Part shown: positions 17,638 through 27,123 of the stretch, piece by piece
How the letters are laid out: each line of letters begins with the position of its first letter
How positions within the stretch are numbered: the stretch's first letter is position 1
Translations under genes and position numbers: made by a program
The notes under the pieces: model-generated
Seen by the model: only the letters and a program-made list of their open reading frames with translations
Told to the model about the DNA's origin: nothing
Databases searched by the model: none
Assembly: GCA_025452005.1 (NCBI GenBank)
Contig: JANWJK010000207.1
Location: 1-42,080 of the forward strand
Reading direction: 5' to 3'
DNA from: Acetobacteraceae bacterium
GTDB lineage: Bacteria; Pseudomonadota; Alphaproteobacteria; Acetobacterales; Acetobacteraceae
DNA: 42,080 nucleotides

Positions 17638-18606
17638 ATGCGACAGCACTCTTTCGGCAATCTCCCGCCCGTGTCCACCCTCACCCTTGGTGGCGGGGGT
17701 CTCGGCATGCTGTGGGGGCCGACCACGTTCGATGAGTGCGTCGCCACCGTGCGTGCTGCGGTCGATGCCGGGATCACCCTGCTCGACCTCGCGCCGCGCT
17801 ATGGCGACGGCAAGGCCGAAGAGGTGGTGGGCGCGGCGTTCGGCGGTCGCCTGCCCACTGGCGTCCGCGTGACCAGCAAATGCAATCTGGGCAATCCGCC
17901 GCCAGCGGAGATCGAGACAGCCCTGCGCCGCTCGATCGAGGGCAGCCTGCGGCGGCTGCGTCTCTCGCGGCTGGACCTGTTCTTCCTGCACTCGAATGTC
18001 GTGCCGGACGAGGCGTTCGCGGCGGCATGGGGTGATGCGGGCAGCCGGATGACGCCCTATGCGGTGTTCGTCGGGCATGTCCGCCCGGTATTCGAGAAGC
18101 TGCTGGCCGAGGGGCTGATTCGCGCATGGGGACTGACCGGCATCGGCCATCCCGACACCATCATCCGGCTGCTGAGCGAACGCCCCGCACCTCCGGCTGT
18201 GCAGTGCATTGCAAACCTCCTGGATTCGCCTGGCGCTCTGAAGTTCTTCCACGGCCCGGCGAAACCGCGTGCGGTCATGGCGGCGGCTCGCGAGAATCGA
18301 GTCGGGGTGATGGGCATCCGCGCGGCGCAGGCCGGTGCGCTTACCGCTGCGATCGACCGTCCGCTGCCCGATGACCACCAGGAGGTGCAAGACTACGCTC
18401 GCGCTGCGGGCTTCCGCCGGCTCTGCGCCGAACTCGGCGCGAATCCTGCCGTGATCGCGCACCGCTACGCGTTGTCGCTCGACATCGACACGCTGGTGCT
18501 CGGCGTGAAGAATCGCGCGGAGCTGGCCGAGTGCGTCGCGGCGGCCGAGGCGGGACCCTTGTCGGCTGAGTTGATGGACCGGATCGATGCGACCGTGACG
18601 AGCTGA
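17638..18606 (+). CDS. aldo/keto reductase
   Basis: The 322-residue cytoplasmic NAD(P)H-dependent oxidoreductase has a TIM-barrel. The catalytic tetrad is visible: Asp and Tyr in LLDLAPRYGDGKAEE, Lys in VTSKCNLG and His in LDLFFLHSN. It starts with GGGGLGMLWG and ends with a cofactor-loop region around LGVKNRAELAE, as in the AKR group with YP_/PdxI-like or D-threo-aldose dehydrogenase relatives. It is separated from ftsK by 167 bases with no recognisable element. It is the first of four same-strand metabolic genes. A GGAGG site precedes the ATG at 17638. The substrate is unknown. Confidence 0.88.
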   Translation: MRQHSFGNLPPVSTLTLGGGGLGMLWGPTTFDECVATVRAAVDAGITLLDLAPRYGDGKAEEVVGAAFGGRLPTGVRVTSKCNLGNPPPAEIETALRRSIEGSLRRLRLSRLDLFFLHSNVVPDEAFAAAWGDAGSRMTPYAVFVGHVRPVFEKLLAEGLIRAWGLTGIGHPDTIIRLLSERPAPPAVQCIANLLDSPGALKFFHGPAKPRAVMAAARENRVGVMGIRAAQAGALTAAIDRPLPDDHQEVQDYARAAGFRRLCAELGANPAVIAHRYALSLDIDTLVLGVKNRAELAECVAAAEAGPLSAELMDRIDATVTS

Positions 18607-18671
18607 GATTGCCACCGGGCGAGGCGGGTCCTACCCTGCCGTCACCACCCAAGCGAGAGGGAACGAGCAAG

Positions 18672-20297
18672 ATGAAGGTTGGCGAGGCAGTTGCCGAAAT
18701 CATGAAGCGCGAGGGGATCGAGATCCTCTGCGGCTATCCCGTCAACCATCTGCTGGAATACGCGGCCGCTGCCGACATCCGGCCGATCATCGTGCGCCAG
18801 GAACGCATCGGCCTGCATATGGCCGACGCGATCTCGCGCGTCACCTCCGGCCGCAAGATCGGCGCGTTCTGCATGCAGCACGGTCCGGGCAGCGAGAACG
18901 CCTATGGCGGCGTCGCGCAGTCCTACAGCGAGTCGGTGCCGCTGCTGGTGATCCCGCAGGGCTATCCGCGACGCATCGCCGGCATCGATCCGAACTACAG
19001 CGCCTCGCGCGAGATGCGCCATGTGGCGAAGATCTCCGAGCATCTCATCGTGCCCGGCGAAATCGCGAATGCCATGCGCCGCGCGTTCAGCAACCTGCGC
19101 AACGGCCGCAGCGGGCCGGCGATTGTGGAAATCCCGACCGATCTTTGGAACGAGGACATCGGGACCCTCGACTATACGCCGGTCAGCCGCGCGAAATCGG
19201 GGCCCGATCCGGCGGATGTGCGCAAGGCGGCCGCAGCCATCCTCGCGGCCAAGCGGCCGGTGATCTATGCCGGCACCGGTGTCCATTGGGCCGAGGCCTG
19301 GCCGCAACTGCGCAAGTTTGCGGAACTGCTGGGAGCGCCGGTCACCACCAGCCTTGGCGGCAAGAGCTCGTTCCCAGAGAACCATCCGCTGTCACTCGGC
19401 TCGGGCGGCAATGCGGTGCCGAAGACGGTGCACCACTTCGTCGAGAAGTCGGATCTGGTCATCGGCATCGGCTGCTCGTTCACCGAGACGAATTTCGGCA
19501 TCAAGTTCCCCAAGGGGAAGACGTTCATCCATGCGACGCTCGATCCCAATCACCTGAACAAGGACGTGGTGAGCGCGATCGGACTGGTCGGCGATGCCGG
19601 CCTGACATTGGATGCGCTGATCGGCGAGCTGTCGCAGTCCATCAAGTCCAACCGCGACCCGAAGGACGTGGTGGCGGAGATCACCTCGGTGCGCGAGGAG
19701 TGGATGGCGCAGTGGAAGCCGCTACTCAACTCGAACGAAGCGCCGATCAGCCCGTACCGCGTGATCTGGGAGCTGATGGGCGCGACCGATCCGAAGAACA
19801 CCATTATAACCCACGATGCGGGCAGCCCGCGCGATCAGATCTCGCCGTTCTGGGTCTCCACCGAACCGATGTCCTACATCGGCTGGGGCAAGACGACGCA
19901 GCTCGGCATGGGTCTTGGTCTCGCGATGGGTGCCAAACTGGTGCATCCGAACAAGACCTGCATCAACTTTTGGGGCGATGCGGCGATCGGCTTCACCGGC
20001 ATGGATTTCGAGACCGCGGTGCGCGAGCGCATCCCCATCCTGTCCTGCCTGATGAACAACTTCTCTATGGCGATCGAGCTGAAGGTCATGCCGGTGTCCA
20101 CCGAGAAGTATCGCTCCACCGACATCTCCGGCAACTACGCCGACATGGCGAAGGCGTTCGGCGGCTACGGCGAGCGGGTGACCGATCCGGCGCAGATCAA
20201 GGCGGCGATCCAGCGCGGCATCGAGCAGACGCAGGCGGGCAAACCGGCACTGCTGGAGTTCATCACCGCGAAGGAGACGCGGGTTTCCAAGTTCTGA
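18672..20297 (+). CDS. thiamine-diphosphate-dependent enzyme (acetolactate synthase/2-hydroxyacyl lyase superfamily)
   Basis: The 541-residue protein has the three-domain layout of ThDP decarboxylase/lyases. The catalytic Glu that activates the cofactor is in IVRQERIGLHMADA (Glu44), with CMQHGPGSENAYGGVAQSY next. The central domain is FAD-fold-like (VIYAGTGVHWAEA). The C-terminal ThDP/Mg motif begins NFWGDAAIGFTGMDFE and ends at LMNN, the GD-x(about 26)-NN signature. It lacks features that single out acetolactate synthase, so its substrate is open. It sits 65 bases after the aldo/keto reductase stop, with a GAGAGGG-like ribosome site before the ATG at 18672. Confidence 0.88.
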   Translation: MKVGEAVAEIMKREGIEILCGYPVNHLLEYAAAADIRPIIVRQERIGLHMADAISRVTSGRKIGAFCMQHGPGSENAYGGVAQSYSESVPLLVIPQGYPRRIAGIDPNYSASREMRHVAKISEHLIVPGEIANAMRRAFSNLRNGRSGPAIVEIPTDLWNEDIGTLDYTPVSRAKSGPDPADVRKAAAAILAAKRPVIYAGTGVHWAEAWPQLRKFAELLGAPVTTSLGGKSSFPENHPLSLGSGGNAVPKTVHHFVEKSDLVIGIGCSFTETNFGIKFPKGKTFIHATLDPNHLNKDVVSAIGLVGDAGLTLDALIGELSQSIKSNRDPKDVVAEITSVREEWMAQWKPLLNSNEAPISPYRVIWELMGATDPKNTIITHDAGSPRDQISPFWVSTEPMSYIGWGKTTQLGMGLGLAMGAKLVHPNKTCINFWGDAAIGFTGMDFETAVRERIPILSCLMNNFSMAIELKVMPVSTEKYRSTDISGNYADMAKAFGGYGERVTDPAQIKAAIQRGIEQTQAGKPALLEFITAKETRVSKF

Positions 20298-20304
20298 CGC
20301 GGGC

Positions 20305-20326
20305 GTGGTGGGCATATGCCCGCCAC
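20305..20326. promoter_or_regulatory. 22-base palindrome in the gap before the enolase-superfamily gene
   Basis: GTGGTGGGCATATGCCCGCC followed by AC forms an 11-base-pair stem with a single G-T mismatch and no loop. It lies 8 bases after the ThDP enzyme stop. It has no T-tract, so a factor-independent terminator is unlikely; a protein operator or mRNA-stabilising hairpin is possible. A second, imperfect hairpin with arms GGCAAAGCACG and CGTGCCTTTGCC occupies 20350-20383 of the same 116-base gap. Confidence 0.4.
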
Positions 20327-20413
20327 TCGTTCCCGTCGTGACCGGCGAAGGCAAAGCACGGAGCCGATCTTCGTGCCTTTGCCCCGTCGTGGCAAAGCTT
20401 CAAGGGGCAATGG

Positions 20414-21589
20414 ATGAAGATCGAACGCGTCGAAACGCTCCAGGCCGATGCCGGCTGGCGCATGTTCTCGTTCCTCAAGATTGCCACGGACGATGGAATC
20501 ATCGGCTGGTCCGAGTTCAATGAGAGCTTCGGCTCGGTTGGCCTGTCGGATGTGATCCGCGGCCTCTCGCCGATGCTGATCGGCCGCGACCCGCGCCGCT
20601 ACGAACAGATCACGCAGCACCTGCACGTGCTCACCCGCCAGTCGCGTGGTGGCATCAATCAGCAGGCGATCGCGGCGATCGAGAACGCGCTGCTCGATGT
20701 GACCGGCAAGGCCTATGGCGTACCGGTCTGTGCCCTGTTCGGTGGGCCGATCCGCGATCGCATCCCCGTCTACTGGTCGCATTTCGGGACTTACCGCGTG
20801 CGCAGCGCCACGCTGATGGGCGTTCCGGAGCTCAATAGCTACAACGACCTCGCGCACCATGCCGAGGAGGTGAAGCGGGCAGGCTTCCGCGCGCTGAAGA
20901 CCAATATCCTGCCGGCCGAGGGCGGCAGGCTCGCCTCCTACGTGCCAGGTTTCGGGCGCACGCCGGGCTGGCCGGAGCTTAACTGGGACAACCGGCTGCT
21001 GCTCGGGCTGAGCGATCAGCTTGGTGCCATTCGTGCTGCCGTCGGACCGGAAATGGGAATCCATCTAGATATCAACTTCAACTTCAAGACCGAGGGCTTC
21101 AAGCGCATCGCAGAGACGGTGGCCCCGTTCAACCTGACCTGGCTGGAGATCGACACGCACGACGCGCCGGCGCTGGCGGAGATCAAGCGTGGCGCGCCGT
21201 GCCCGATCGCGTCGTGCGAGACGCTGCACGGCCGCCGCGAGTTCAAGCCGTTCTTTGACAACTACGCGACCGACGTGGCGATCGTCGATGTGATCTGGAA
21301 CGGGCTGAACGAGTCGCTGAAGATCGCCTCGATGGCCGACGTTTACGAGATCAACGTGGCGGCGCACAACTTCTACGGCCATCTGTGCAGCGCAATCAGC
21401 GCGACGTTCAGCGCGATCGTGCCGAATTTCCGCGTCATGGAGATCGACATCGACAGCGCGCCCTGGCGCGACGAGTTCTATGTCACGGTGCCGACCATCG
21501 AGAACGGCGCATTCGTCTTGCCGAAAGGTCCCGGCTGGGGCATCGACGTGAATGAGAAGGCGGTGCGCGCGCGTCCGCCGAAGCACTAG
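20414..21589 (+). CDS. mandelate racemase/muconate lactonizing enzyme family protein (enolase superfamily)
   Basis: This 391-residue enolase-superfamily enzyme has an N-terminal capping domain (MKIERVETLQADAGWRMFSF) and a TIM-barrel. The metal ligands are visible as Asp219 in GIHLDINFNF, Glu245 in WLEIDTHD and Glu269 in SCETLHG, with a Lys in LKTNI (about 162) and His in VAAHNFYGHLCSA. Such enzymes abstract a proton alpha to a carboxylate and are often acid-sugar dehydratases. The specific substrate is unknown. It is followed after 13 bases by a hydroxyacid dehydrogenase gene, which points to a shared catabolic route. Confidence 0.88.
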   Translation: MKIERVETLQADAGWRMFSFLKIATDDGIIGWSEFNESFGSVGLSDVIRGLSPMLIGRDPRRYEQITQHLHVLTRQSRGGINQQAIAAIENALLDVTGKAYGVPVCALFGGPIRDRIPVYWSHFGTYRVRSATLMGVPELNSYNDLAHHAEEVKRAGFRALKTNILPAEGGRLASYVPGFGRTPGWPELNWDNRLLLGLSDQLGAIRAAVGPEMGIHLDINFNFKTEGFKRIAETVAPFNLTWLEIDTHDAPALAEIKRGAPCPIASCETLHGRREFKPFFDNYATDVAIVDVIWNGLNESLKIASMADVYEINVAAHNFYGHLCSAISATFSAIVPNFRVMEIDIDSAPWRDEFYVTVPTIENGAFVLPKGPGWGIDVNEKAVRARPPKH

Positions 21590-21602
21590 GAGGAGACGAG
21601 AC

Positions 21603-22649
21603 TTGGCCAAGTACAAAATCGCAACGCCCGCAGGCGCAAGCTTCACCGTCGCCGGCGGCGGCTACGACCTGGAGATGGAACCGCTCGAGGGCATCGACGC
21701 CGAGATCGTCGAAGGACCCGCCGACGAGGACGGGTTCATCAGGTTCGCGCAGGATGCCGATGCCGTTTACGCCAAGGGTATCCGCTTCACCAAGAAGATC
21801 ATCGATGGGCTGCCGGAGCGGTGCCGCGGCATCATCCTGGGCTCCGTCGGCGTGGACAGCGTCGACGTGAAGGCCGCCACCGAGCGCGGCATCCCGGTGA
21901 CCAACTGTCCCGATACGTTCATCGAGGAAGTCGCCGACCACGCGATGATGCTGCTGCTATCCGCCTTCCGGCGCACCATCGAGCAGGATCGCATGGTCCG
22001 CGAAGGCAAGTGGCGCGAAGGCCGTCCCGCGCTGCTGCAGATCCCGCGCCTGATGGGCCAGACGCTCGGGCTGGTCGCGTTCGGCCACGTCGCCCGCGCG
22101 GTCGCCAAGCGCGCCAAGCCGTTCGGCCTGCGCGTCATCGCCTATGACCCGTTCATCGAGGAGCTGGTCATGGTCGAGCATGGCGTGGTGCCGTGCACGC
22201 TGGAAGAGGTGCTGTCGCAGTCGGACTTCGTCTCCATGCATGCGCCGGCGCGGCCCGAGGTGGAAGGCATGCTGGGGGAAAAGCACTTCCGGCTGATGAA
22301 GAAGACGGCCATCTTCATCAACACCGGCCGTGGCCCAACGGTGCAGGAAGCCGCGCTGATCAAGGCGCTCGAGGAAAAATGGATCGCCTATGCCGGCCTT
22401 GATGTGCTGGAGATGGAGCCACCCGGCGACAACAACCCGCTGCTGAAGATGGACAACGTGATCCTGAGCGCCCACACGGCGTCCGCTTCCGCCCGTTTCG
22501 ATCCAGCGCGCAAGCGGCATGTCGGACGCGAGCTGGCATTGGTGCTGGAGGGTAAGTGGCCGATGAGCTGCGTCAATCCGGCGGTGCTGCAGAACACCAA
22601 GCTGCGTCGCTGGCAGCCGGTGTCGATGGAGCGCGGCCCCAATAGCTGA
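21603..22649 (+). CDS. D-2-hydroxyacid dehydrogenase, C-terminal-binding-protein-like (TTG start)
   Basis: This 348-residue NAD-dependent dehydrogenase is of the CtBP/phosphoglycerate dehydrogenase group. Substrate-side residues are conserved: Arg in NTGRGPTVQEAAL, Glu in LDVLEMEPPGDNNPL and His in ILSAHTAS. The nucleotide-binding loop reads LGLVAFGHVARAVAKR, so both outer glycines of GxGxxG are alanine; an Ala at the last position is common in CtBP-like proteins, the first less so. The frame opens with TTG at 21603, preceded by AGGAGGAG at 21590-21597, which makes TTG the best start. It is the last of the four-gene set and converges with the ankyrin gene, 6 bases away. Confidence 0.85.
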   Translation: MAKYKIATPAGASFTVAGGGYDLEMEPLEGIDAEIVEGPADEDGFIRFAQDADAVYAKGIRFTKKIIDGLPERCRGIILGSVGVDSVDVKAATERGIPVTNCPDTFIEEVADHAMMLLLSAFRRTIEQDRMVREGKWREGRPALLQIPRLMGQTLGLVAFGHVARAVAKRAKPFGLRVIAYDPFIEELVMVEHGVVPCTLEEVLSQSDFVSMHAPARPEVEGMLGEKHFRLMKKTAIFINTGRGPTVQEAALIKALEEKWIAYAGLDVLEMEPPGDNNPLLKMDNVILSAHTASASARFDPARKRHVGRELALVLEGKWPMSCVNPAVLQNTKLRRWQPVSMERGPNS

Positions 22650-22655
22650 CCGGAG

Positions 22656-23060
22656 CTACGCGGTCTCGCCGAGCCCTCGCAGATAGTCGGCAACCGGCGA
22701 GGCCGCCGGACCGCCGGCCTCGGCGTGGCTGAGCAAGGCGATCCCGTGCGGCCCGCGCCACCGCGGCGCTGCGGGGAGCGCCTGGATCGTCGCCCTCACA
22801 ATCTCAAGATGGCCGAGCATGGCGGCGGCAAAGATATCCATCCGCGCGCCGTGCTCGAGCAGCAGCAGAGCGATGTCTTTCCGCCCCATGTGCGCCGCGG
22901 CTCCCAGTCCGGTTTCCCAGTCGCCGCCGCCCCAATCCCATGCGGCATTGACGACGGTCGCGTGCCGGCCCAGCAGATCGCGAACCCTGTCGAGGTTGCT
23001 GTGGGCATCGTTGACGAAGTCATGGACCAGGTCCGGATCCAGGCGTGATCTGTTCTGCAT
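22656..23060 (-). CDS. ankyrin-repeat-type small protein
   Basis: The 134-residue protein reads as two to three ankyrin-like repeats: DWETGLGAAAHMGRKDIALL, then LLEHGARMDIFAAAMLGHLE and IVRATIQALP, with the usual G-x-T/A-x-LH/AA turn and the -LL-x-GA- ends. These repeats bind partner proteins. The start is the ATG at 23060 (MQNRSRLDPDLVHDF); the longer in-frame reading to 23210 overlaps the upstream gene and is basic and unlike the rest. It lies 46 bases after the chemoreceptor stop on the same strand, so it may share its transcript. Function is unknown. Confidence 0.75.
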   Translation of the reverse strand: MQNRSRLDPDLVHDFVNDAHSNLDRVRDLLGRHATVVNAAWDWGGGDWETGLGAAAHMGRKDIALLLLEHGARMDIFAAAMLGHLEIVRATIQALPAAPRWRGPHGIALLSHAEAGGPAASPVADYLRGLGETA

Positions 23061-23106
23061 TTTGCCGCTCCTCTCGCCGGGATGGTGCGGCCTGCACCGC
23101 GGGCGA

Positions 23107-25110
23107 TCAAGCTGCCGCCGCGGCCTCGCTCGCCGCAATCCGCGCCATTGCCCGATCGATCCGCCGCAGCATTGCCGCGTCCTGCCGGAAGGCCAGAGCG
23201 AGCTGGCCATCTTGCGATCGCACGACGCGGGCCGACACGCATCCGTCCGCGCCTGGCAGGTCCAGTTGCACCTCGGTCCCGATGTCGGCCGTCCAGTCGC
23301 TGCGCAGCGCGATCCCGCCGCGCGCGATGTCTTCTATGACGACTGGCATTTCTGTTCGCCTAGGTGGCCGCAACACAGCCGGGGCGCCGTGGCCCGCCAC
23401 GCGCTCATAGTGCCGGCGATCCGCCTCCTCCGTGGTGGCCATCGCGGCCAGGAACTGTGTCACCTCATCGTGCATTGTATCGGCATCACGCCCGACGTCG
23501 ACGGCACCCTTAAGCACCTTGGCGCTCGCTGCGTCGGTTTGCTCCGAGATCGACGCGACCTCCTGCATAGCCCGCGTGGCGTCCTGCGTCGCAGCCGAAA
23601 CCGTCTGCACGCTGGCGGCGATTTCGCGCGTCGCAGCGGCCTGCTGCTCGACAGCGGCGGCAATTGCGGTCGCCACCTGGTCCACCTCGCCGATCGCCGC
23701 GCTCACTTCGCGCACCGCGGTCACCGCCTCGCTGGTGGAGGCGCGTATTGCGGTGATCTGCATGGCGATCTCGTCGGTCGCCTTTGCGGTCTGCGTCGCA
23801 AGCGCCTTCACCTCGCCGGCCACCACGGCGAAGCCTTTGCCGGCTTCGCCGGCGCGCGCTGCCTCGATCGTGGCGTTCAGCGCGAGCAGATTGGTGCGGC
23901 TGGCGATATCCGTGATCAGCTTGACCACGTCACCGACCCGATCCGCCGCCGCCGCCATGCCGCCGACCTTCGTGTCAGTGGCATTGGCCCGCTCCACGGC
24001 CGCGCTCGCCGCCTGGTTGGCACGCCCCACCTGCTGGCTGATCTCGTTGATACTGGAAGACATCTGCTCCGCGGCGGCGGATACGGCACCGAGGTTGGTT
24101 GTCGACGTCGTCGCACCATCGGCTGCGCGCGCGGCGCTGTCGCGCGTGCGATGCGCAGCGTCCGACATCCCCTCCGCGGTCAGGCGCATGGCTTGCGCGG
24201 AACGCCCGAGGCTCGCCATCACGCCGGCCGCCGAAGTGCCGAAGTCCTGCGTATGCCGATCCATCGCAGCCTGGCGACTTGCCTTAAGCGCATGCTCCTT
24301 GTCCGCCGCTGCCTGCAGGCTGCGCGCCTCCAGAGCATTCTGCTTGAACACCACCAGGGCCTGCGCCATCTGGCCCACTTCGTCCTTGCGGTCGGTGGCC
24401 GCGATCTCCGTCGCCATATCGCCGCCCGCCAGCCGACGCATCGCTCCGGTCATCTGCCTTAGCGGAACGGAAATACCTCGGATAAGCGACCAGCCAATTC
24501 CCGCGCAAAGCGCCGCCATCATCGCGAGGACAGCGAGTATCCAAAAATGCGCGGCGGCTCCAAGCGCGCTGTTTTGATCAACGGCCTCGTTCGCCTGCCG
24601 GTTGTTCAGCGCGATGTCAGCCTGCAGCGCGTCCTGGAATTTGTTGAACAGTGCACGCATTTCACCCCGGTAGGCGACTACTGCATCACGCACGTCATCG
24701 GCCTTGAGGAACGCGACAAACCGCGTATCGAGACTCAGATAGTCGGCCCACGCCTGCTTCAGCCGGTCCGCCAACTGACGCTCCTCGTCACCGGATACAA
24801 GAGGCCAGTAGGCTTCGAAGGCCTTGGCCCCCTCCTCTTGGACGCGGCGCATGCCGACCTCTTCGGCTCCTCGCGCCGCGGCATCAGGAGCGAGTCCCGC
24901 CGTGGCCTCAAGCTGGCGAAAACGCATGGTGTGATAAGCGATCTCTCCCAATATGCGCGTGCTGGGAAGGTAGTCGTGCCTTATTTGTGCTGACGCCTCA
25001 TTGACCGCGTCGAGACGTTGCGTGGCAAACAGGCCGAGAGCAATCGTACAACCGAGTACCAAAGCGAATGCCCCGATGATCTTCGCTCTGATGCTGACAC
25101 TGGCGAGCAT
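23107..25110 (-). CDS. methyl-accepting chemotaxis protein with C-terminal PilZ domain
   Basis: The 667-residue receptor has TM1 at about 8-28, a periplasmic helical domain of about 160 residues (four-helix-bundle size), TM2 at about 188-211, HAMP ([20 protein letters not shown]), and the signalling hairpin with tip [20 protein letters not shown]. The last about 100 residues (564 on) are a PilZ-like domain: DRRHYERV gives RxxxR, and [10 protein letters not shown] corresponds to the DxSxxG motif but has Ala in place of Ser. PilZ domains bind cyclic di-GMP, so ligand binding here may be altered. The start at 25110 gives [11 protein letters not shown]; the longer reading to 25254 is less likely. 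The 190 bases upstream (25111-25300) show no gene. Confidence 0.92.
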   Translation of the reverse strand: MLASVSIRAKIIGAFALVLGCTIALGLFATQRLDAVNEASAQIRHDYLPSTRILGEIAYHTMRFRQLEATAGLAPDAAARGAEEVGMRRVQEEGAKAFEAYWPLVSGDEERQLADRLKQAWADYLSLDTRFVAFLKADDVRDAVVAYRGEMRALFNKFQDALQADIALNNRQANEAVDQNSALGAAAHFWILAVLAMMAALCAGIGWSLIRGISVPLRQMTGAMRRLAGGDMATEIAATDRKDEVGQMAQALVVFKQNALEARSLQAAADKEHALKASRQAAMDRHTQDFGTSAAGVMASLGRSAQAMRLTAEGMSDAAHRTRDSAARAADGATTSTTNLGAVSAAAEQMSSSINEISQQVGRANQAASAAVERANATDTKVGGMAAAADRVGDVVKLITDIASRTNLLALNATIEAARAGEAGKGFAVVAGEVKALATQTAKATDEIAMQITAIRASTSEAVTAVREVSAAIGEVDQVATAIAAAVEQQAAATREIAASVQTVSAATQDATRAMQEVASISEQTDAASAKVLKGAVDVGRDADTMHDEVTQFLAAMATTEEADRRHYERVAGHGAPAVLRPPRRTEMPVVIEDIARGGIALRSDWTADIGTEVQLDLPGADGCVSARVVRSQDGQLALAFRQDAAMLRRIDRAMARIAASEAAAAA

Positions 25111-25300
25111 ACGAACACCTATCTGAAGCGCTGAAGTGGAAGATCGTGGCGTGGATAAAATCTGAGGTTGCCCCGGTTCGTGGCGAGCGGCACATTTGTG
25201 TTCAAGGGTTCCACGAAACCGTGCAACTTCAGCCGCCGCAAAAGAGGGCTCCAAGTGTTCTATCCACTAGGCTCATGCACCAGGTGAGTCCCCGGCACGT

Positions 25301-27080
25301 TCAGGCCGCCGACTTGGATGCGCCGACACGGTCTATTTGGTCCGACGTAGCATCGACATACTCGGAGCGCCGACGATCCTCGTCGTCGGTCTTCGCCATC
25401 GCCGCGAGGAACTCCATTACCTCGCCGCGCATCGTCTCGGCGTCTCGACCGACATCGGCCGCACCCGAAAGCACCTTGGCGCTGGACGCGTCGGTCAATT
25501 CGGAGATTGACGACACCTCCTGCATCGCTCGCGTGGCGTCCTGCGTCGCCGTCGTCACCGTCTGCACGCTCGCGGCGATCTCGCGCGTTGCCGCTGCCTG
25601 CTCTTCGACCGCGGCGGCGATCGCCGTCGCGACCTCGTTCACCTCGCCGATCGCCGTGGTGACGTCGCGTACCGCCGCCACGGCCTGGCCCGTCGCGGTC
25701 CGGATTGCGCCGATCTGCGCCCCGATCTCGTCGGTCGCCTTCGCGGTCTGGGTCGCCAGCGCCTTCACCTCGCCGGCGACCACCGCGAAGCCCTTCCCCG
25801 CCTCGCCGGCGCGCGCCGCCTCGATCGTCGCATTGAGAGCCAACAGATTGGTGCGGTTCGCGATGTCGGTGATCAGCTTCACCACATCGCCCACCCGATC
25901 CGCCGCAGCCGCCATGCCACCGACCTTGGTATCGGTGACGCTGGCACGTTCCGCCGCTGCACTGGCAGCCTGCGTTGCACGCCCCACCTGCTGGCTGATC
26001 TCATTGATGCTGGACGACATCTCCTCCGCCGCAGCGGCGACGGCGCCGAGATTGGTCGCCGACGTAGTGGCGCCTTCCGCGGCGCGTGCCGCACTGTCGC
26101 GTGTGCGGTGCGCCGCTTCCGACATTTCCGCGGCCGTGCTCCGCATCGCCTCGGCGGAGCGGCCGAGGCTCGCCATCACGCCTGCGGCGGAGGTGCCGAA
26201 GGTCCTGCGTGTAGCGGTCCATCGCCGCCTGCCGACGGGCCTTCAACGCGTGGTCCTCATCCGCGGCCGCCTGTAGCCTGCGCGTCTCCTCGGCGTTCGA
26301 CTTGAACACCACCATTGCCTGCGCCATCGCCCCGACTTCGTCCTTGCGATCGGTCGCCGGGATGTCGACCGCCAGATCGCCGGCGGCGAGTTGCCGCATC
26401 GCGCTCGTCATTCTCCCGACCGAGCGCGAGATGAGACGACCAAAAAATATAGAGGCGGCGACCGACAACAGGACCGCAAGCGAGGCGCTGACCCCGATGG
26501 TGACGAGTCGTGAACGCCCGAGTGCTGCCATCCGCTCGTCCAGAGCGGACTCTAATTCGATTGCCGCAGCGGTCAGTGTCGAAACGTCCTGCTGCGCCGC
26601 CACAAACTTCCGCTCCGCGTCGTTCATGGACATTGTCGCGGTAAAGGCATCGTCCTCGACGAAAGAGGCCGCCTGGCCCGCGGCTTCGCCGTACATGCCA
26701 ACCGCCTTTGCTGCCTTGGCTTGCAGTTCGTTCTCGATCGGCAGGTTCGACAGCTGCAATGTGGCCAATCCTCTTTTGGCCCGATCTATGGCCTGCAACG
26801 CTTCGCGCGTGGCCGCCTGCACCAGGCGCGACTCGACATTCTGCGCCTTCAGGTTGATTGCGCGATACATCGCGGCGTGGCCACGTGCCAAATCGATCCA
26901 GGAATCCCGTGCCCGGCTCATCACCTCGACAGCAGCGCTTTGCTGCGTGTCATCGGCGTGGATACCGGCGATGCTTGCGATCCCGAGCGCAGCCGTGCCG
27001 ATCACCGCAAGTACACAAATCAGTGTTGGGATCAGCAACCTCGTCGTAATCGAGGAATCGCGAAGCAACTTTGCGGTCAT
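25301..27080 (-). pseudogene. methyl-accepting chemotaxis protein, broken by a one-base insertion (no PilZ domain)
   Basis: A single chemoreceptor is split between two frames. The N-terminal part starts at the ATG at 27080 (MTAKLLRDSSITTRLL) and carries TM1, a four-helix-type sensor, TM2, HAMP and the sequence to AAMDRYTQD; its frame then runs into non-receptor residues and stops at 26001. The remaining signalling part reads in another frame from about 26200 to the stop at 25301 (tip [20 protein letters not shown]). Compared with the paralogues, one extra G lies at about 26201-26202 (CCGAAGGTCC instead of CCGAAGTCC). Removing it gives about 592 residues. The C-terminus ends soon after [10 protein letters not shown], where the paralogues begin their PilZ domain. 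Confidence 0.88.
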
Positions 27081-27123
27081 CTGGATCAGCCTCGTATGGC
27101 GCCGAATGATGCGGGCACCGACA

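Noticed and set aside
22819-24462. 547-codon plus-strand frame over the PilZ receptor
   Set aside because: Antisense to a complete chemoreceptor with all conserved motifs; the translation is unlike any family.
25111-25300. Possible small gene between two chemoreceptor genes
   Set aside because: No frame with a plausible start and conserved sequence was seen; it is best read as an upstream region.
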